Shown here piece by piece: positions 32,675 to 44,126 of a DNA stretch of 64,000 bases (the stretch's first letter is position 1; the number at the start of each line of letters is the position of its first letter). Origin of the DNA: Mercurialis annua (lineage: Eukaryota; Streptophyta; Magnoliopsida; Malpighiales; Euphorbiaceae). The stretch is taken from assembly GCF_937616625.2 (NCBI RefSeq), contig NC_065576.1:15998501-16062500 (forward strand), in the 5' to 3' direction. Both the position numbers and the translations under genes were made by a program. A model generated the notes under the pieces. The model saw nothing but the letters and a program-made list of their open reading frames with translations, did no database searches and was not told where the DNA came from.

Positions 32675-35600
32675 AGTTGGTCCAGTTACCTCTGCTAATT
32701 TGTGTTTTGTTAGTTAAGTGACCTAGGAACTACTGCAGCAATAGAGTTGAGTTCTGTCTGATCCAAGTAGTTTGTATTGCTTGTTTTGCGATGAGTATGA
32801 TTTATTGGTTTGTAAAGTGCTTGTCTATTTCTGTGACATGCATATTTGAGATACACGCGCGTATTTTGTTTTCGATAGGATATGCATATGCGACATGCAT
32901 ATCCAGATGGAATCTCGGGGAGATGTAATGCCCCCATATGACTAAAATATAATCGATGTTACTATGACTTGATTGTAACACGTACTTGATTGGCATTGAA
33001 TAACGCCATATGCTGTCAAATTCGATTGATCGAAGCGTCAAAAATAGAATGAAGAAGGAATGCAAAGTTACAAAAGTTGAAGAACTTTCCAGATACAGAG
33101 TTTAAAGGTCTAGAGAGCTTACAAAACTCAAACTTTATAACTTTCTAAAGTTGTTTTGTTTAAACGATTTTGAAAGCATAATTGTGCCTAGACCCGTGAT
33201 AGTCATTGATAAATGCCACGACATTGATAGAGATGCATCACTACATACATTGCTAATGAAAAGAACAATAAATTAATACATGCATTAATAGTACATGCAT
33301 CATATGCATTATGCTCAGACAAAAAGGTGAGATGTGGCAACTCTTTGGGGATGAGAGGTGTCATCACCCTAGTGCACAATTTTGCTAAGATTTAAATGAA
33401 ATTTTGATTTAAATTTCGAAATGAGACGTTTTATTTGAAAGAGTTTTCAAGGAGTTTTGTTTTTATGTAAGTATACCTAGACCAGAACTCTGTGACGGAA
33501 GTGGAATGCTCGCGAGCAAGCTGCGATCAAGACCATGAGGCGAATGAATACGTATAATTGCGAGAACATAGAAGTTATGCTTTTAGGATATGGACTTAGT
33601 CTTGAGTTAACGAGCTAGAATATAGCTAAAAATCACAGATGTATTGGAAAGTGATGTATACCCGATTAGTGGTAAGCTAGAAAGTAAGTATCTTTTTGAT
33701 GAGATGTCAAAGATGTTAAACAGCGATATAAGAGAAGAAATATATAAGAAGATATAATTGAAAGATTGGCGGGTGCATAATAAAGTGCAAGGAACATGCA
33801 TAGTTTACTATGCATTGACGTGATAAGCTATAGATATGATTAACGAATCGTAAAGGTTAGTAAAGGTGTGATAATTTCTACTTGGACCGTTGGATCGAGT
33901 TCTTATTGGGACACGATGTCCCTAAGATGGTTACCTAAGCAGTATCGTTACGATCGGCAAACCGAGAACGTGAAGTAGATTTCATAAGAATATCGATAAT
34001 GGATATATGTCGATAAAGTGACGAGCCAAGTAGACGAGTGACAAGAATATGAAGTACGGAGCATGGAATTGGATCAATTAAGTGTAGCTAACATCAAGCC
34101 GCATAGAATTTAATGATTTGAGAAGCATGATAAGAAAGATCAAGAGGTAAACGACAAGAGTTGCAATAAGTGAATTAGTAGTTGGAATTTCCATCACAAG
34201 ATTCCAATTATAAAACGAATTAGTAAACCAAGGAAGATATAAACGTAATGAACGTATGTGGAATGTAGGGTCTCAAGCTTCAAGCTCGAATGATAAAAAG
34301 GTGAAATGCATAGTGCGATCGACTGGGAGAATTAATAGTGATCCTTTAGTAAGGACGTAGACACTATATGAAGGATTAAGATACATTATATAACATCGAA
34401 CGTGTTCGTATGTGATTGAAACTGCATGCATTGAAATGCGTGAAAGGATGTGAAGAGGAGACTTAATGCCAGAACTGGGCTATACTAAAGACAGTAACAT
34501 TAGATAGATCGAAATATGAGACAAGAGGTAAAAGTAAGATACTTACAAGAAAGTATCCATGTGGAAGGAGGGGTGAGGTATATATAATAAGATATAAGGA
34601 TTCAAAAGCAGATCATGGATAATAAAAGACCAGTTAAGGTAATAAGTATTAAGAAAGTACGGATAACCTGCGTATGTCGCAAGGAACTCGATAAGAGTGA
34701 TCGAGGAAAAGAAAAGAGAAAAGTCACGTGGAGAGTTGACAAGGAGATTAGAGAAATGGAATTCTATGTAGTCGCGGACACATAGAAACAAAGAAGAATA
34801 AAGAGGACAGAGACATAGGATTGGATCCATTGACAGTTAAGTTGTCAGTAAGAGTACCATAAGTGGGTATACGCATGGTCGAGAGCGTAACACATCGAGT
34901 AATTTGAACGGAAAGATTGCAACCCTCTATTGATAGTCGAGGTTAAAGATGTTAAAACAAGAAACACAAGAAAGGTACCATAGGGTTATAGCATTAAGAC
35001 TATTAATCCTATTAGTTAATTAAAAAAAACAAGAAGTCAAGGGAGTAACAAGTGAAAATAACAAGACCGTGAACAGTAAAGAGTAAACCTTACACCACGA
35101 TATGGAAAAGAAAAATAGTTTGGAAATTAAAGGTCAAACTAAGATACGATGTTGAAAGGAAGAACGGAAAAAGAATAGTGAATTATAACGATAAATGCTA
35201 AAAGCATCCTTAAAGGTCGTAAGACGATCAACGTTAAGAAGACGACGAAAGAAGGAAGAACATAGATAAGATGAAACGAAAAGGTAAATGAGAAATTAAG
35301 GACGAGTATAACTTAAACGTTAATACTAAAGTTAATATCGGAATTCCAAAGGATGGATTATGACGAGACACATAGTGAGAAACTCATTAAAAGGAGAAAT
35401 TGATATCAAGAGGAAATTGATGTAAAGAGATTGTAAAGTGCCAAATATAGCAACAAGGATTTGAATACAGTAATGATCATAAGAATCAGCATGCTTAAAA
35501 GGTCGTAAGGAATGGTTACGCTTGCTAGAAGGATAGACAAAGATCTCCATGAGAACATGATGTCGCAATTGGATAGATGAGATAATGGATTAACGAATCT

Positions 35601-36774
35601 GAAGATCAATAAGAGTATACACGATACTGTTAAAATCAACCCACGACGACAAGAGTTAAAAGAATCAAGGATCCTCATTGTAAAGGAGTAAACAAGGTGC
35701 ATTGAATAAGTCGGGAATAAAACTCCAATGTAGCAACAATCGTTACTCCCCTAGTACGAAGATCGCATACGTAACAGCTGTGCCTGAACCAAAAAGGTTC
35801 ACAAAGAGATTAAATATCTCTTTCCTATAGGACATCAAGCAATGAAGCACAGGCAACTGTGGTGTAAAGAGACATAATGTAAGACTGACAATTTTTAAAA
35901 GATGATAGCAAGGATCGTAAGAGGAAGTACAGGACATGATAACAAAGACAGTTATCCAAGGTTATAAAGAATGAAGAATAAGACAGATTGATGAAAAGAA
36001 AGGAAAGACTAGAAGTTTTAAGAATAGTGCATCACTCTTAAGAAAAGAAAGTATATTAATGAATATTCAATGAGTAAAGAAGTATACGAGAAGTAAAGAA
36101 GCAAGAAAAAGATCAAAGTAACCCTTACAAGGACAGCAAAAGAATTTTTGTATGAAAAGCGAAATAACAAGATAAGTGAGGATGGTGGATAATGGGATTA
36201 GATTCCAAACACCACGACGAATAGCAATCAGATGGTGACAACAGCAGTACGAAAAAAAAACTACGTAAGTAGTGAAGCCCGAGTTGGTTGAATGTCCACA
36301 TCTTTCAATAAGGAATGATGATATGATTAAACGGAATAGATAGAGGGAAGAAATCAAGAACGGAAAGTCATAAGTGCATATGAACATGATAAATATCATC
36401 ATAAGAGAAGATTAAGAAATACAGACTAATGGATTATCTACATCATTTGAATACAAATGAACAAGTTTAAGAGTGGAGATTATCGTTTGTAATAATCAGA
36501 CATTACTAGGACAAACTAGTATTGAATGTCAAGCAAAGAATAAACACAACGATTGTGTTGTAAAATTAAGAGAAGCAGTCAAAGGTAAGAAGTCATAATA
36601 CATAAGAAAATAGCTAAACACACTATGAAAGACGGAGACGATATGAAAGGTCATCAATGACGGTTAACATTAATCTACAAGGAGTACAAAAATGGAGTGA
36701 TGAATGAAGTTCACAAGGTTAAAGGTTTAAGCTAAGTCAAGGAGTTATATGAAAATTCGAGGACGAATTTTTAT
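32675..36774 (+). other. Internal region of coding-poor copy 1, no recognisable proteins
   Basis: About 4.1 kb. The plus strand is purine-rich in its second half, and no frame on either strand resembles gag, protease, reverse transcriptase, RNase H or integrase. It is nevertheless collinear with 46702-50516 of copy 2 across most of its length; matching blocks include 33480-33680 with 47440-47640 and 34540-34850 with 48650-48930. Short open frames on the minus strand shared by both copies reflect that similarity rather than evident coding constraint. Confidence 0.75.
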
Positions 36775-36786
36775 AAGGGGGAAGAA
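36775..36786 (+). promoter_or_regulatory. Polypurine tract of coding-poor copy 1
   Basis: aagggggaagaa immediately precedes the 3' LTR start TGTAATACCCC. Confidence 0.88.
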
Positions 36787-39250
36787 TGTAATACCCCAAA
36801 ATATTAAATTATCTAATTGGACCACGTGTCCAGCCTAGATTTGCTAGAGTGGCAAAATCGGAAAGTTTTCCGATGAATAAGTTTTAGTAGGTCGGTTTTG
36901 GAAAGGATTATGTGCGAGGAATTTAATAATATAGTTCAAGTCTAAAGTTAGAATTGGAATTAAAAGGAAAAATGTCAAAAAAATTCCAAAATAAGGTATA
37001 GGGACCAAAGTGGTAATTTAGCCACTTTGTGTCGAAAATGGAAATTTGTAGGTTTGACGGGAAAATGTTAATATTGAGTTTCGTATTATTTATCGGATAT
37101 AAATAATACGTAAAAGTAATAATTTAAGAATTTATCGATTTAGTTATGGACTAAATCGTACGAAAGAAAAGTTTAAAAGATAAATGATAACAAACAAAAA
37201 GAACAAGGATCAAAGTGGCATTTTAGCCAAAATATAAGAAGAAGAAGAATTGATTTAGAGAGCAGAAGAACCATCGAGAGAAATTGAGAGAATTATCGCC
37301 AATCGATCGTTTCGCTGCCGTTTCGCCGTTCGACGTCCGATTCAAGTGATTCAAGCGGCGATTTCTTCAGAATCGAGAACTCCACCCGTTCTAAACATCG
37401 TTTTAAGGTAATACTCTGAGAATTTGAGTAAAATTTGAATATATGGCCGTTTTAGTTATAATTAAGAATTTAATGATTTTGGATCGTTTTTAGCGTTTTT
37501 GGAAAAACCAAAATACGGGTTTTGTCAGAAATGAGGTTTTATACGTGTATGGAGAGTGATAGTATGACGGGAAGCCCGGAAACAACGTTTCCGGGGGCTG
37601 CGTGCGGATCGCACGTGGTGTGCGATCGCACACCCGTGGTGTGCGGACGCACACCTGTGATGGTGTGCGGACGCACACCCACGGTGTGCGGACGCACACC
37701 CACGGTGTGCGGACGCGCTGTGGGTCCACGAGGGACTAAAATGGACTTTTTGCCCGAGGGGCTAAAATGGATTTTTAGCCTTAAAGGAATGGGATTTCGA
37801 TATTTTCAATATTAGATCGTAAAAACGATTAAGGACCCCGATATATTAAAAAGAGATATAACAAGTATCTCGACTAAGTTTCAGAACACGATCAAAGCTA
37901 AGAATCGTATTTGGAATACGATAGTGTTAATCTAAGTTGATAACTTAGGATTTAAGTACTAAGTTTACGTTTATAAATCAAGAATTCGATAACGTGAATA
38001 GGTGAGTGACATACCGAAGAGCTACCAGGCCAACGAGCTGGAATAGCTACGAGAACGACGCATGGAGCTTACGTTTACGGGATTATTATAATGCAATTTT
38101 GGGATAGCGGTCAATGTGAGTTGCATTTTACTTTCGTGTATTATATATTAAAGTTATTTTATATAGATATATATACTGTTTACATGCATCGCATTATATA
38201 TAATTAATTGAAATGTTATATGCTTTATTAATTTCTATATACGAGAACTAGTATGCGATCCGAAGAAACTAGCTACCTATTGGTGTCAATAGGCTGTGTG
38301 ATCACCAATATTGAGTCAGTCTAGTATGTTTGCATTTGAGAAATGACTTGACACAGCTGGGAGCTGATGATGATTATGAAATTTACGTGGCTGGGCCACC
38401 AGCGAGTTGGACTCGCAATTGATATTTACGATTGAGTATATGATTTGATACGAGTGAGTACTCGGCTACGGTGTAGTCCGGAGTCCCCGTAACTAGTGGC
38501 TTGGCCACCAGTGAGTTGGACTCACAATTTGAAATTTACGATTGGGTTGAATGATTTATGATTATTCGAGAGATGTGTCGCATGCTAGGATATTAGTTTC
38601 GTACGGATCAAATACCTGTTTATATGTTTTACATTAATGTTTTCTTAAGATGCGATGTTATATTTTTATACTAATACCGTTTGTAACTCGCAAGCTCACT
38701 CAATATTTCCCAAAATACTGACTCCCTCACAGTGTTTTATTTCAGGTGATCGGAGTCGGATCAGACAGACCATCTCCTTTGTGTTGGAAGTCTTCTGACT
38801 TGCACAAAGTACGAGTCCTTAGAGCTGCAGTAGTCAGTAGGTGTCAAAATAAGATTTATGATTTGATTTCAAACGGTATTTAAAACGTGAACTCTGATAT
38901 AAATTTTATAAATGAGTTGTTTAGAAAGATGGCGTTTATCCGTTTGAATTTGATACCAATTGCCGTGAGTGGAATTGGTGATGTTTGTGATCAGAAACAG
39001 GGCAGTGCTGGATATGAGATATCGCTCGGTAAGACCCTGGTTTCTAAGAATTGTTTCGCGAATGTTTGCAGAAAAGGAATACGATATTTTAATAATTGAA
39101 TTATATTATTTAAAGAAGATTTCTGATAATGTAATAGTAATATGTTTTAATCGCGAAAAATTTACATTGGTTTTAGGCTTGCTACGGGTTCCGGAGCTAC
39201 CACTCCCGTTCCCTAGCGCCGGTCGCGGCTCAATAATTTGGGTCGTGACA
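36787..39250 (+). repeat. 3' LTR of coding-poor copy 1
   Basis: 2464 bp, uninterrupted, so it gives the reference for the split 5' LTR. The GTGTGCG/CGCACAC cluster is at about 37600-37725. A conserved segment with 'cttggccaccagtgagttgg' repeats lies near 38395-38525. It ends GGTCGTGACA and is followed by the TAAAC duplication. Confidence 0.93.
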
Positions 39251-40207
39251 TAAACCTAACTTGGATCGGGTCCAGAAGCCTAAATTTGTAATATGCCACG
39301 TCATCTGGGTTTCGAAGCCCAAGCCCGCTATGGACATCAACTTCTAGAAGTGATTCTGAGCTCATACAAACTCAGAATCAACCGTTGTTTGAACCAGTAG
39401 AGCCGTATCGAAGAGACGAAGAAGTTCCGAGTTCAGATTGAGATCCGAATCTGACCAAAAAAACCTGCAAATCAATGACGAGCGCCCAACACTCCGGTTC
39501 GACAAGGTTTAAAAGTATTTCTAACCTTGTATGTATATTAACTAATGCGCATGTTTACATTGTTTACTGCTTTCCAAAAGCATGATCTAGATCCAACACT
39601 AACCACATTAAATTAGCAAATCAAATCAAATCCAGCCAGTCAATTAGACATCTTAGGACTAACATGAAAATGTAGTAAAGAGTTGTATAGGGCATTTAAG
39701 ATGACTTAATAAAATCAATCAAGCTTAGACTCTTGGTTTTGGCTTTGTGCATGTAATCAATCGATTTGTTAGGAGTACCTACTACTTGCGCTATTTGTTA
39801 GAAACCACCAGGTTTAGATGTATGATTAGGAGTACCTGCTACTTGCTTTGCATGTCTAGTCCAGATAAAGTCATATGCGCGTCAAACGTGTTTACTGCTT
39901 TCAAACTTGTTTATTTCCAGCATTGTATCCAATGGACTGCTATCGAATGTTGAGATGAGCATAAAAATGAATATGTCTGGTAAATAAAGCCAGTAACTGA
40001 TAAGCCAAGCACACGGGTCTCGCGGAGGTCTACGAACTCGGTCTTTTGGTCCAATGCACGATAATCTTACCGGAGGCGAGTAAGGTTATCTAGTCGATAG
40101 AAAAGGCATTTCCTAGTTGAATTAGATGGCGACTCCATTTTTCAAACCATTTCCAGATCAAGAAGTCAGCCATAAGCCTGGGCGAGCGGACCCCGCTCCG
40201 CTCACAA

Positions 40208-40224
40208 TGGCGACTTTACTAGAG
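40208..40224 (+). promoter_or_regulatory. Putative primer binding site of the Tat/Ogre-like element
   Basis: TGGCGACTTTACTAGAG resembles the tRNA-Arg-type TGGCGACTC... leader of Ogre/Tat elements, right after the LTR end CTCACA. The element's gag/pol does not follow intact. Confidence 0.5.
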
Positions 40225-41890
40225 ATTTAAATCAACTGTTTTTAAAACATAAAACATAAAAACATTTTCAAAATTGTTTTCAAAACGGTTTCCATGGACC
40301 TAAACCGCACGGCTTGCGCCTTATCAATCACCAGTATTTATTTACCAGATATTTTCACACCTGTTGCATTGCAATAGAAATTTTTTCTTCTCACCCAGTC
40401 TCTAGGAGTCCCTACCCAGCCCTGCTACTCATAGCCGCTCTCATGCTCTGGCGTTGCACTTCAACGTCTATAACGTTTTATACAGAGTAGTATAACTCAC
40501 AGCCCAGTACCTGGTCATTTGTACTCGTGATTGAGGAAACCTATCAAAGGTATATCAGTCTGTGAGAACCTTAAACCGGTTACTACCAAAACCCACATGC
40601 ATTCCAGCCTAAACACTACCCTCTAGGAAAATATCCAATATAATGTGTGTATTTGAGGCATGATTGACGATGTAAGGATTCCAAGTCCGATTTCCAAAAC
40701 TATCATTTCAATCTCAGTCTTAGGTCCGGCTTAACAAATTTTCCAGTTTTCAAAACCAGATTTTTAAAACATTCTGTTAGGCCAGACTTAAAAATACAAA
40801 ACTCGATCAAAGCGAGTATTTGAACGTTAAGTTAAAAGAAAAATTTAAAAGAAACATTGTATAAGTTAAAGAAATGAAGGATTGAGGAGACTATTAACCA
40901 TATTTCATACTGATAATAAAGACAAAAATAAGTAGGAATTAATAAATTATTGGTTTAAGTTAGGTATTAAAGAAGTATATTATTCAAATAATTGGGAAAC
41001 AATCTGCATTCTTAGAATGCAGATTGTTGCTAATTACCAATCTGTATTCTAAGAATGCAGATTGGGTGAGGAATCGGCACTCTTAGAATGCGGATTCCGT
41101 GGGCCCAAGCACAAAATCAGTATTTTTTTCTTAACAGGCACAAAATTGGAATTTGTTTAAGCCCCATAGGAACAAATCCGTCAAAAATCCGACAACTTTG
41201 CATTTCAAATCATCACATAACCTTTAACAATTTCTTGACCGATTATTTTGATATACAAGTACTTATTCCAACAGTCAATCAGCCACTGTTGTCTTTAATT
41301 TGACTCGCCAAACCACTTATTACTTCTCCATATCATTCTATCATTTAATCGCCATCATTGCATAATGGCTGCATATCCCATTTTGAGTTGTTGGGCGATT
41401 GTCCTCTCACAACCTTAAGTACTCGGCCAAATTTAAATGTGTAATAGTAAGCCACAACTTGCCAATCATTACAATTTTAAAGAAAATGATACCTTTGCCC
41501 AATTACGATCCATATGTTTATAATGTAGTCCAGGGCGATCGATAAATTTGATTGGTACATTCTTAACATAATCGGCCACTTATCCTTTTGCACTCATGTT
41601 AAATGATCGGCTTTACCTTGAATCGTGCAAATTGTCTATATTTGAATCACCCAAATTTTAACTTTGTCAATTTGGAAGGACCCATCAAGGTGGATAGCGA
41701 TGGGTCTTGCCCTGAACATTTAGACTCACCCAATGCTGAATGATTAGCAGAGTATTAGGCATCTAAGGATTTGAAGGCTAAGGACTCGGTACCTAAAGAG
41801 TTGGAGGTTGAGTAATTAGCACCTAAGAACTTTGCGGTTAAGAACTTTATACTCGTCCTCTATTACCTATTATACTCGCCCCTTCAATCA
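40225..41890. other. Degraded retrotransposon leader sequence, no gene
   Basis: No protein is recognised. It includes the palindrome trio at 41000-41098. Near 41760-41850 short repeats built on 'cctaagga(ct)ttggaggtt' also occur at 42178-42210. It probably consists of the untranslated leader of the Tat/Ogre-like element fused to other remnants. Confidence 0.4.
41000..41098. repeat. Three tandem imperfect palindromes
   Basis: The first is a perfect inverted repeat, arms CAATCTGCATTC / GAATGCAGATTG with a 3-base centre (41000-41026). The second (41037-41066) and third (41070-41098) are variants with a few substitutions. All three share a centre TTCTTAGAA or TTCTAAGAA and alternate with short spacers. 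Confidence 0.75.
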
Positions 41891-41892
41891 TT

Positions 41893-42760
41893 TGCCATAT
41901 ATCATTACGCATGGTTATGAAATCGGCATGTGACTATAAGGGGGGAAGTGGGAGTTAGGTTGCGAACAATCATTTTTTCTTCCTCATGTACTCGGTTCGG
42001 ATGCTTGACTCTGAGGCCGGCGGCCGTTGTCCCAGCGGGGGATGCTCGGTCCCTTTTTGCAACTGTAACCCTGACTTCTCGCCCTCTTCCATAATCGTCT
42101 ACAAATTTTGACTATGAATCGTTTGACGATGTGCAACCTACTTTGCCGAAAGGTATATGGATCACCTGAGTACTCAACACCTAAGGACTTGGAGGTTGAG
42201 AACTTGTTACACGCCCTCTTTGAAGACTCGGCATATGAGCGAGTCAAAATTTTCACTAACCCATTCTGGATGCTGAACTTGTTGGGTTGTCGCCCTTGCT
42301 CAGTCGATACCCCATGGTCTCCGAGTCCATTCGGTGTTTGGGGAAACTCGGTCCCTATATTGACACTCTCGACGATACGTTGTTTTGATAAGACTTTCGC
42401 CAATGATTCTATAACACTTGTTAAGCTACCAAGATTCGCCTTTATCTCCCTTTGAATGACCGTGTGATCATCCATCATTATTTGGATGGCCCTATCCATC
42501 TGATTCATCACCCCATCAAATACTTGCCAATTTTACCTGGCTATCACATTACACATGGTTATGAAATCGGCATGTGACCATAAGGGGCGAGTGGGAGGTA
42601 GGTCGCGGACATAGTCATTTGTCTCCTCCTCCTGTACTTGGTTAAGATTTTTGACACTTAGGTCGATGGTTGTTGTCCAAGAGGGGGTGCGTTGGTCCCC
42701 GTTTACAGCTGTAACTCGACGTTCATTGTCACAACGGGGTGCATCGGTCCCCTTTGGCAG
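41893..42760. repeat. Direct duplication of about 190 bp, 650 bp apart
   Basis: The segment starting 'catggttatgaaatcggcat' occurs near 41909 and again near 42556. It runs on through 'gtgggagttaggt' / 'gtgggaggtaggt', a pyrimidine-rich stretch and a 'ctgtaaccctgacttctcgc'-like end. Confidence 0.65.
41984..42511 (-). pseudogene. Gag-like ORF of a minus-strand Tat-type remnant (uncertain)
   Basis: A 175-codon minus-strand open frame beginning MMNQMDRAIQIMMDDHTVIQ, with an alpha-helical, coiled-coil-like N-terminal 45 residues. It lies about 300 bp downstream (on minus) of a Tat-type primer site at 42831-42816, where the gag start of such an element is expected. No zinc knuckle or other diagnostic motif is present. 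The second half overlaps one copy of the direct duplication and is basic and low in recognisable structure. It may be a truncated gag N-terminus or a chance frame. Confidence 0.35.
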
Positions 42761-42815
42761 CTGTAACCCTGACTTGTCGCTCTTTGTCTAGTTTTTCTGC
42801 TCACATAAACGCGTT

Positions 42816-42831
42816 CCCGGTGGAGTCGCCA
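42816..42831 (-). promoter_or_regulatory. Tat-type primer binding site on the minus strand
   Basis: Read on minus: TGGCGACTCCACCGGG, the leader motif of Tat/Ogre elements. It implies that an LTR in minus orientation ends at about 42833. Confidence 0.55.
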
Positions 42832-42833
42832 AA

Positions 42834-44121
42834 AGATGTTCGCGGAAAAATATTTTCATATTTGAATCTTTTGAATTTATAGATGGGCAGGTACGACTTG
42901 ATGCTTAAACTGGTTCCGTCCGAAAATTTGAACATGGTTTGATTAATCAAAACCAAACTAAATTATAACATTAATTTGGAGGTTAAGAAACCATATGATA
43001 TTAATATTTAAACTACTCATATTCCTAATTTAACCAACTGTGAGGGTTGCGGATAGAAAAGAAGAGGGATTTAAAGCTGTTTTTAATTGATATCTGAGTT
43101 GTGTCTAATATAATACTAAAATTAGCTATATATAGGAGACGAACTATAAAAGAAACTTAATCTAATGAAATACAATTTCTTATTTAAATAAATGTTAGCT
43201 AAATAATGATAAATATTAATAAAAGGATAAATATTGGTTTTTGAGAAAATAATAAGAAAAATCACAATATGGACTTGTTTATCACACTCAACCATTTTTT
43301 TTAGAAAATTTACATTAGTTGTACAATTGTCATTTTTATTTCACCAACACCTTTCCAATAGAATGAGGGCACGTGTGTGGTATCCTCTCAATTATAAGCA
43401 GCTCTGGTGCTCCTTTAACAGTGCGTCTCTACTTCATTCATGGAGGCAAACACGTGTGGCTTAATTTCTCTCTTCTTCCATAACAATCAGTTTGACCAAA
43501 ATATTCACTTGCAATGGGCAACAGTAATGTAAAATGTTTTTAGATAAAAAAAAATCCAATTTCTAATTAACAACAGTTGAAACAACGGTGGAGCGGTGCA
43601 TTAACAAAAACAAGTAGACTCTCCTCCAGCAAAGTAAGAAACGACAATCCTATATCATTGAACAGAACCTGTAAAATTAAAAAATCAACTCAAATAAAAC
43701 TAATCAAAAATCATAGCTTACTGTAGACATCAAATGAAATTAAACTTAGAACCTTACTGGAGAAGTTGTGTTCTCAACCTTACCGGAGAAACTAGTCTTA
43801 GTACTAGTTTCTATTATTACATACAAAAGAAAAGGATTGATTTCAATTTGTATTTTTTCAGTGTTTGAATGGTATGGCTCGTATTTGTATAGGTCCTCCT
43901 GCATTGATTTACCTAACATTTGTATTATAGAGAGGTTGATTTGCTCAAATCTCATGTCATGAATTGAATTTGCCCAATGAGTATTACAGAGTGGTTGTAG
44001 ACTTTGTTTCTTCAGTTAATGCAGATATGATGATAATTGGAGGAGTGTTGAACAAGAAAATAAAGTACCTGAACAATGTCTGATTTTGACAGTCTAAATT
44101 ATAAGCCTCTAAAGCTATAGA
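42834..44121. other. Probable Tat LTR remnant (minus) and unclassified sequence
   Basis: The first few hundred bases probably belong to the LTR implied by the primer site at 42816. The rest (about 43220-44121) is AT-rich, and I recognise no gene or element ends in it. Confidence 0.35.
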
Positions 44122-44126
44122 CAAAC

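Larger units (their letters stand above)
24071..39250 (+). mobile_element. Coding-poor LTR retrotransposon, copy 1 (LARD-like, Ty3/gypsy Tekay-type ends)
   Basis: The LTRs run TG(T/C)AATACCCC...GTGACA. The 5' LTR is 24071-32658, interrupted by the Athila-like element 24937-31034 and about 2490 bp without it. The 3' LTR is 36787-39250 (2464 bp). A perfect 5-bp duplication TAAAC flanks the whole (24066-24070 and 39251-39255). A primer site TGGTATCAGAGC (32663-32674, initiator-Met tRNA type) and a purine tract (36775-36786) bound the interior. The segment 'gaggacgaattttt' just before the 3' LTR is typical of Tekay/Del chromoviruses (recollection). The 4.1-kb interior has no recognisable gag or pol, so movement would need proteins from elsewhere. 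Confidence 0.88.
22850..40206 (+). mobile_element. Long LTR of a Tat/Ogre-like retrotransposon, split by a 15-kb insertion
   Basis: The right end is well marked. CTCACA ends at 40206 and is followed by ATGGCGACTTTACTAGAGA, the characteristic Ogre/Tat primer-site leader; an upstream 'agatggcgactccattttt' also fits U5 sequence of this group. A TATA box (tataaata, 23103-23110) and a leader with 'aaccctag' words mark the promoter side. The left end was not found; 22850 is approximate. The LTR is interrupted at 24070 by the element 24071-39250. Without it, the LTR would be about 2.2 kb. Assignment rests on remembered motifs. Confidence 0.5.

Noticed and set aside
34543..36402. Several hydrophobic minus-strand frames in the coding-poor interior, partly shared with copy 2
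   Set aside because: The purine-rich plus strand yields Leu/Phe/Ser-rich minus frames by composition. Those shared between copies (34543-34830 and 48681-48908) differ by many replacements and end at different points.
37594..37730. Regularly repeated palindromic units resembling a CRISPR array
   Set aside because: The units adjoin or have only a few bases between them, with no unique 25-40-bp spacers and no cas genes, and the context is a plant LTR.
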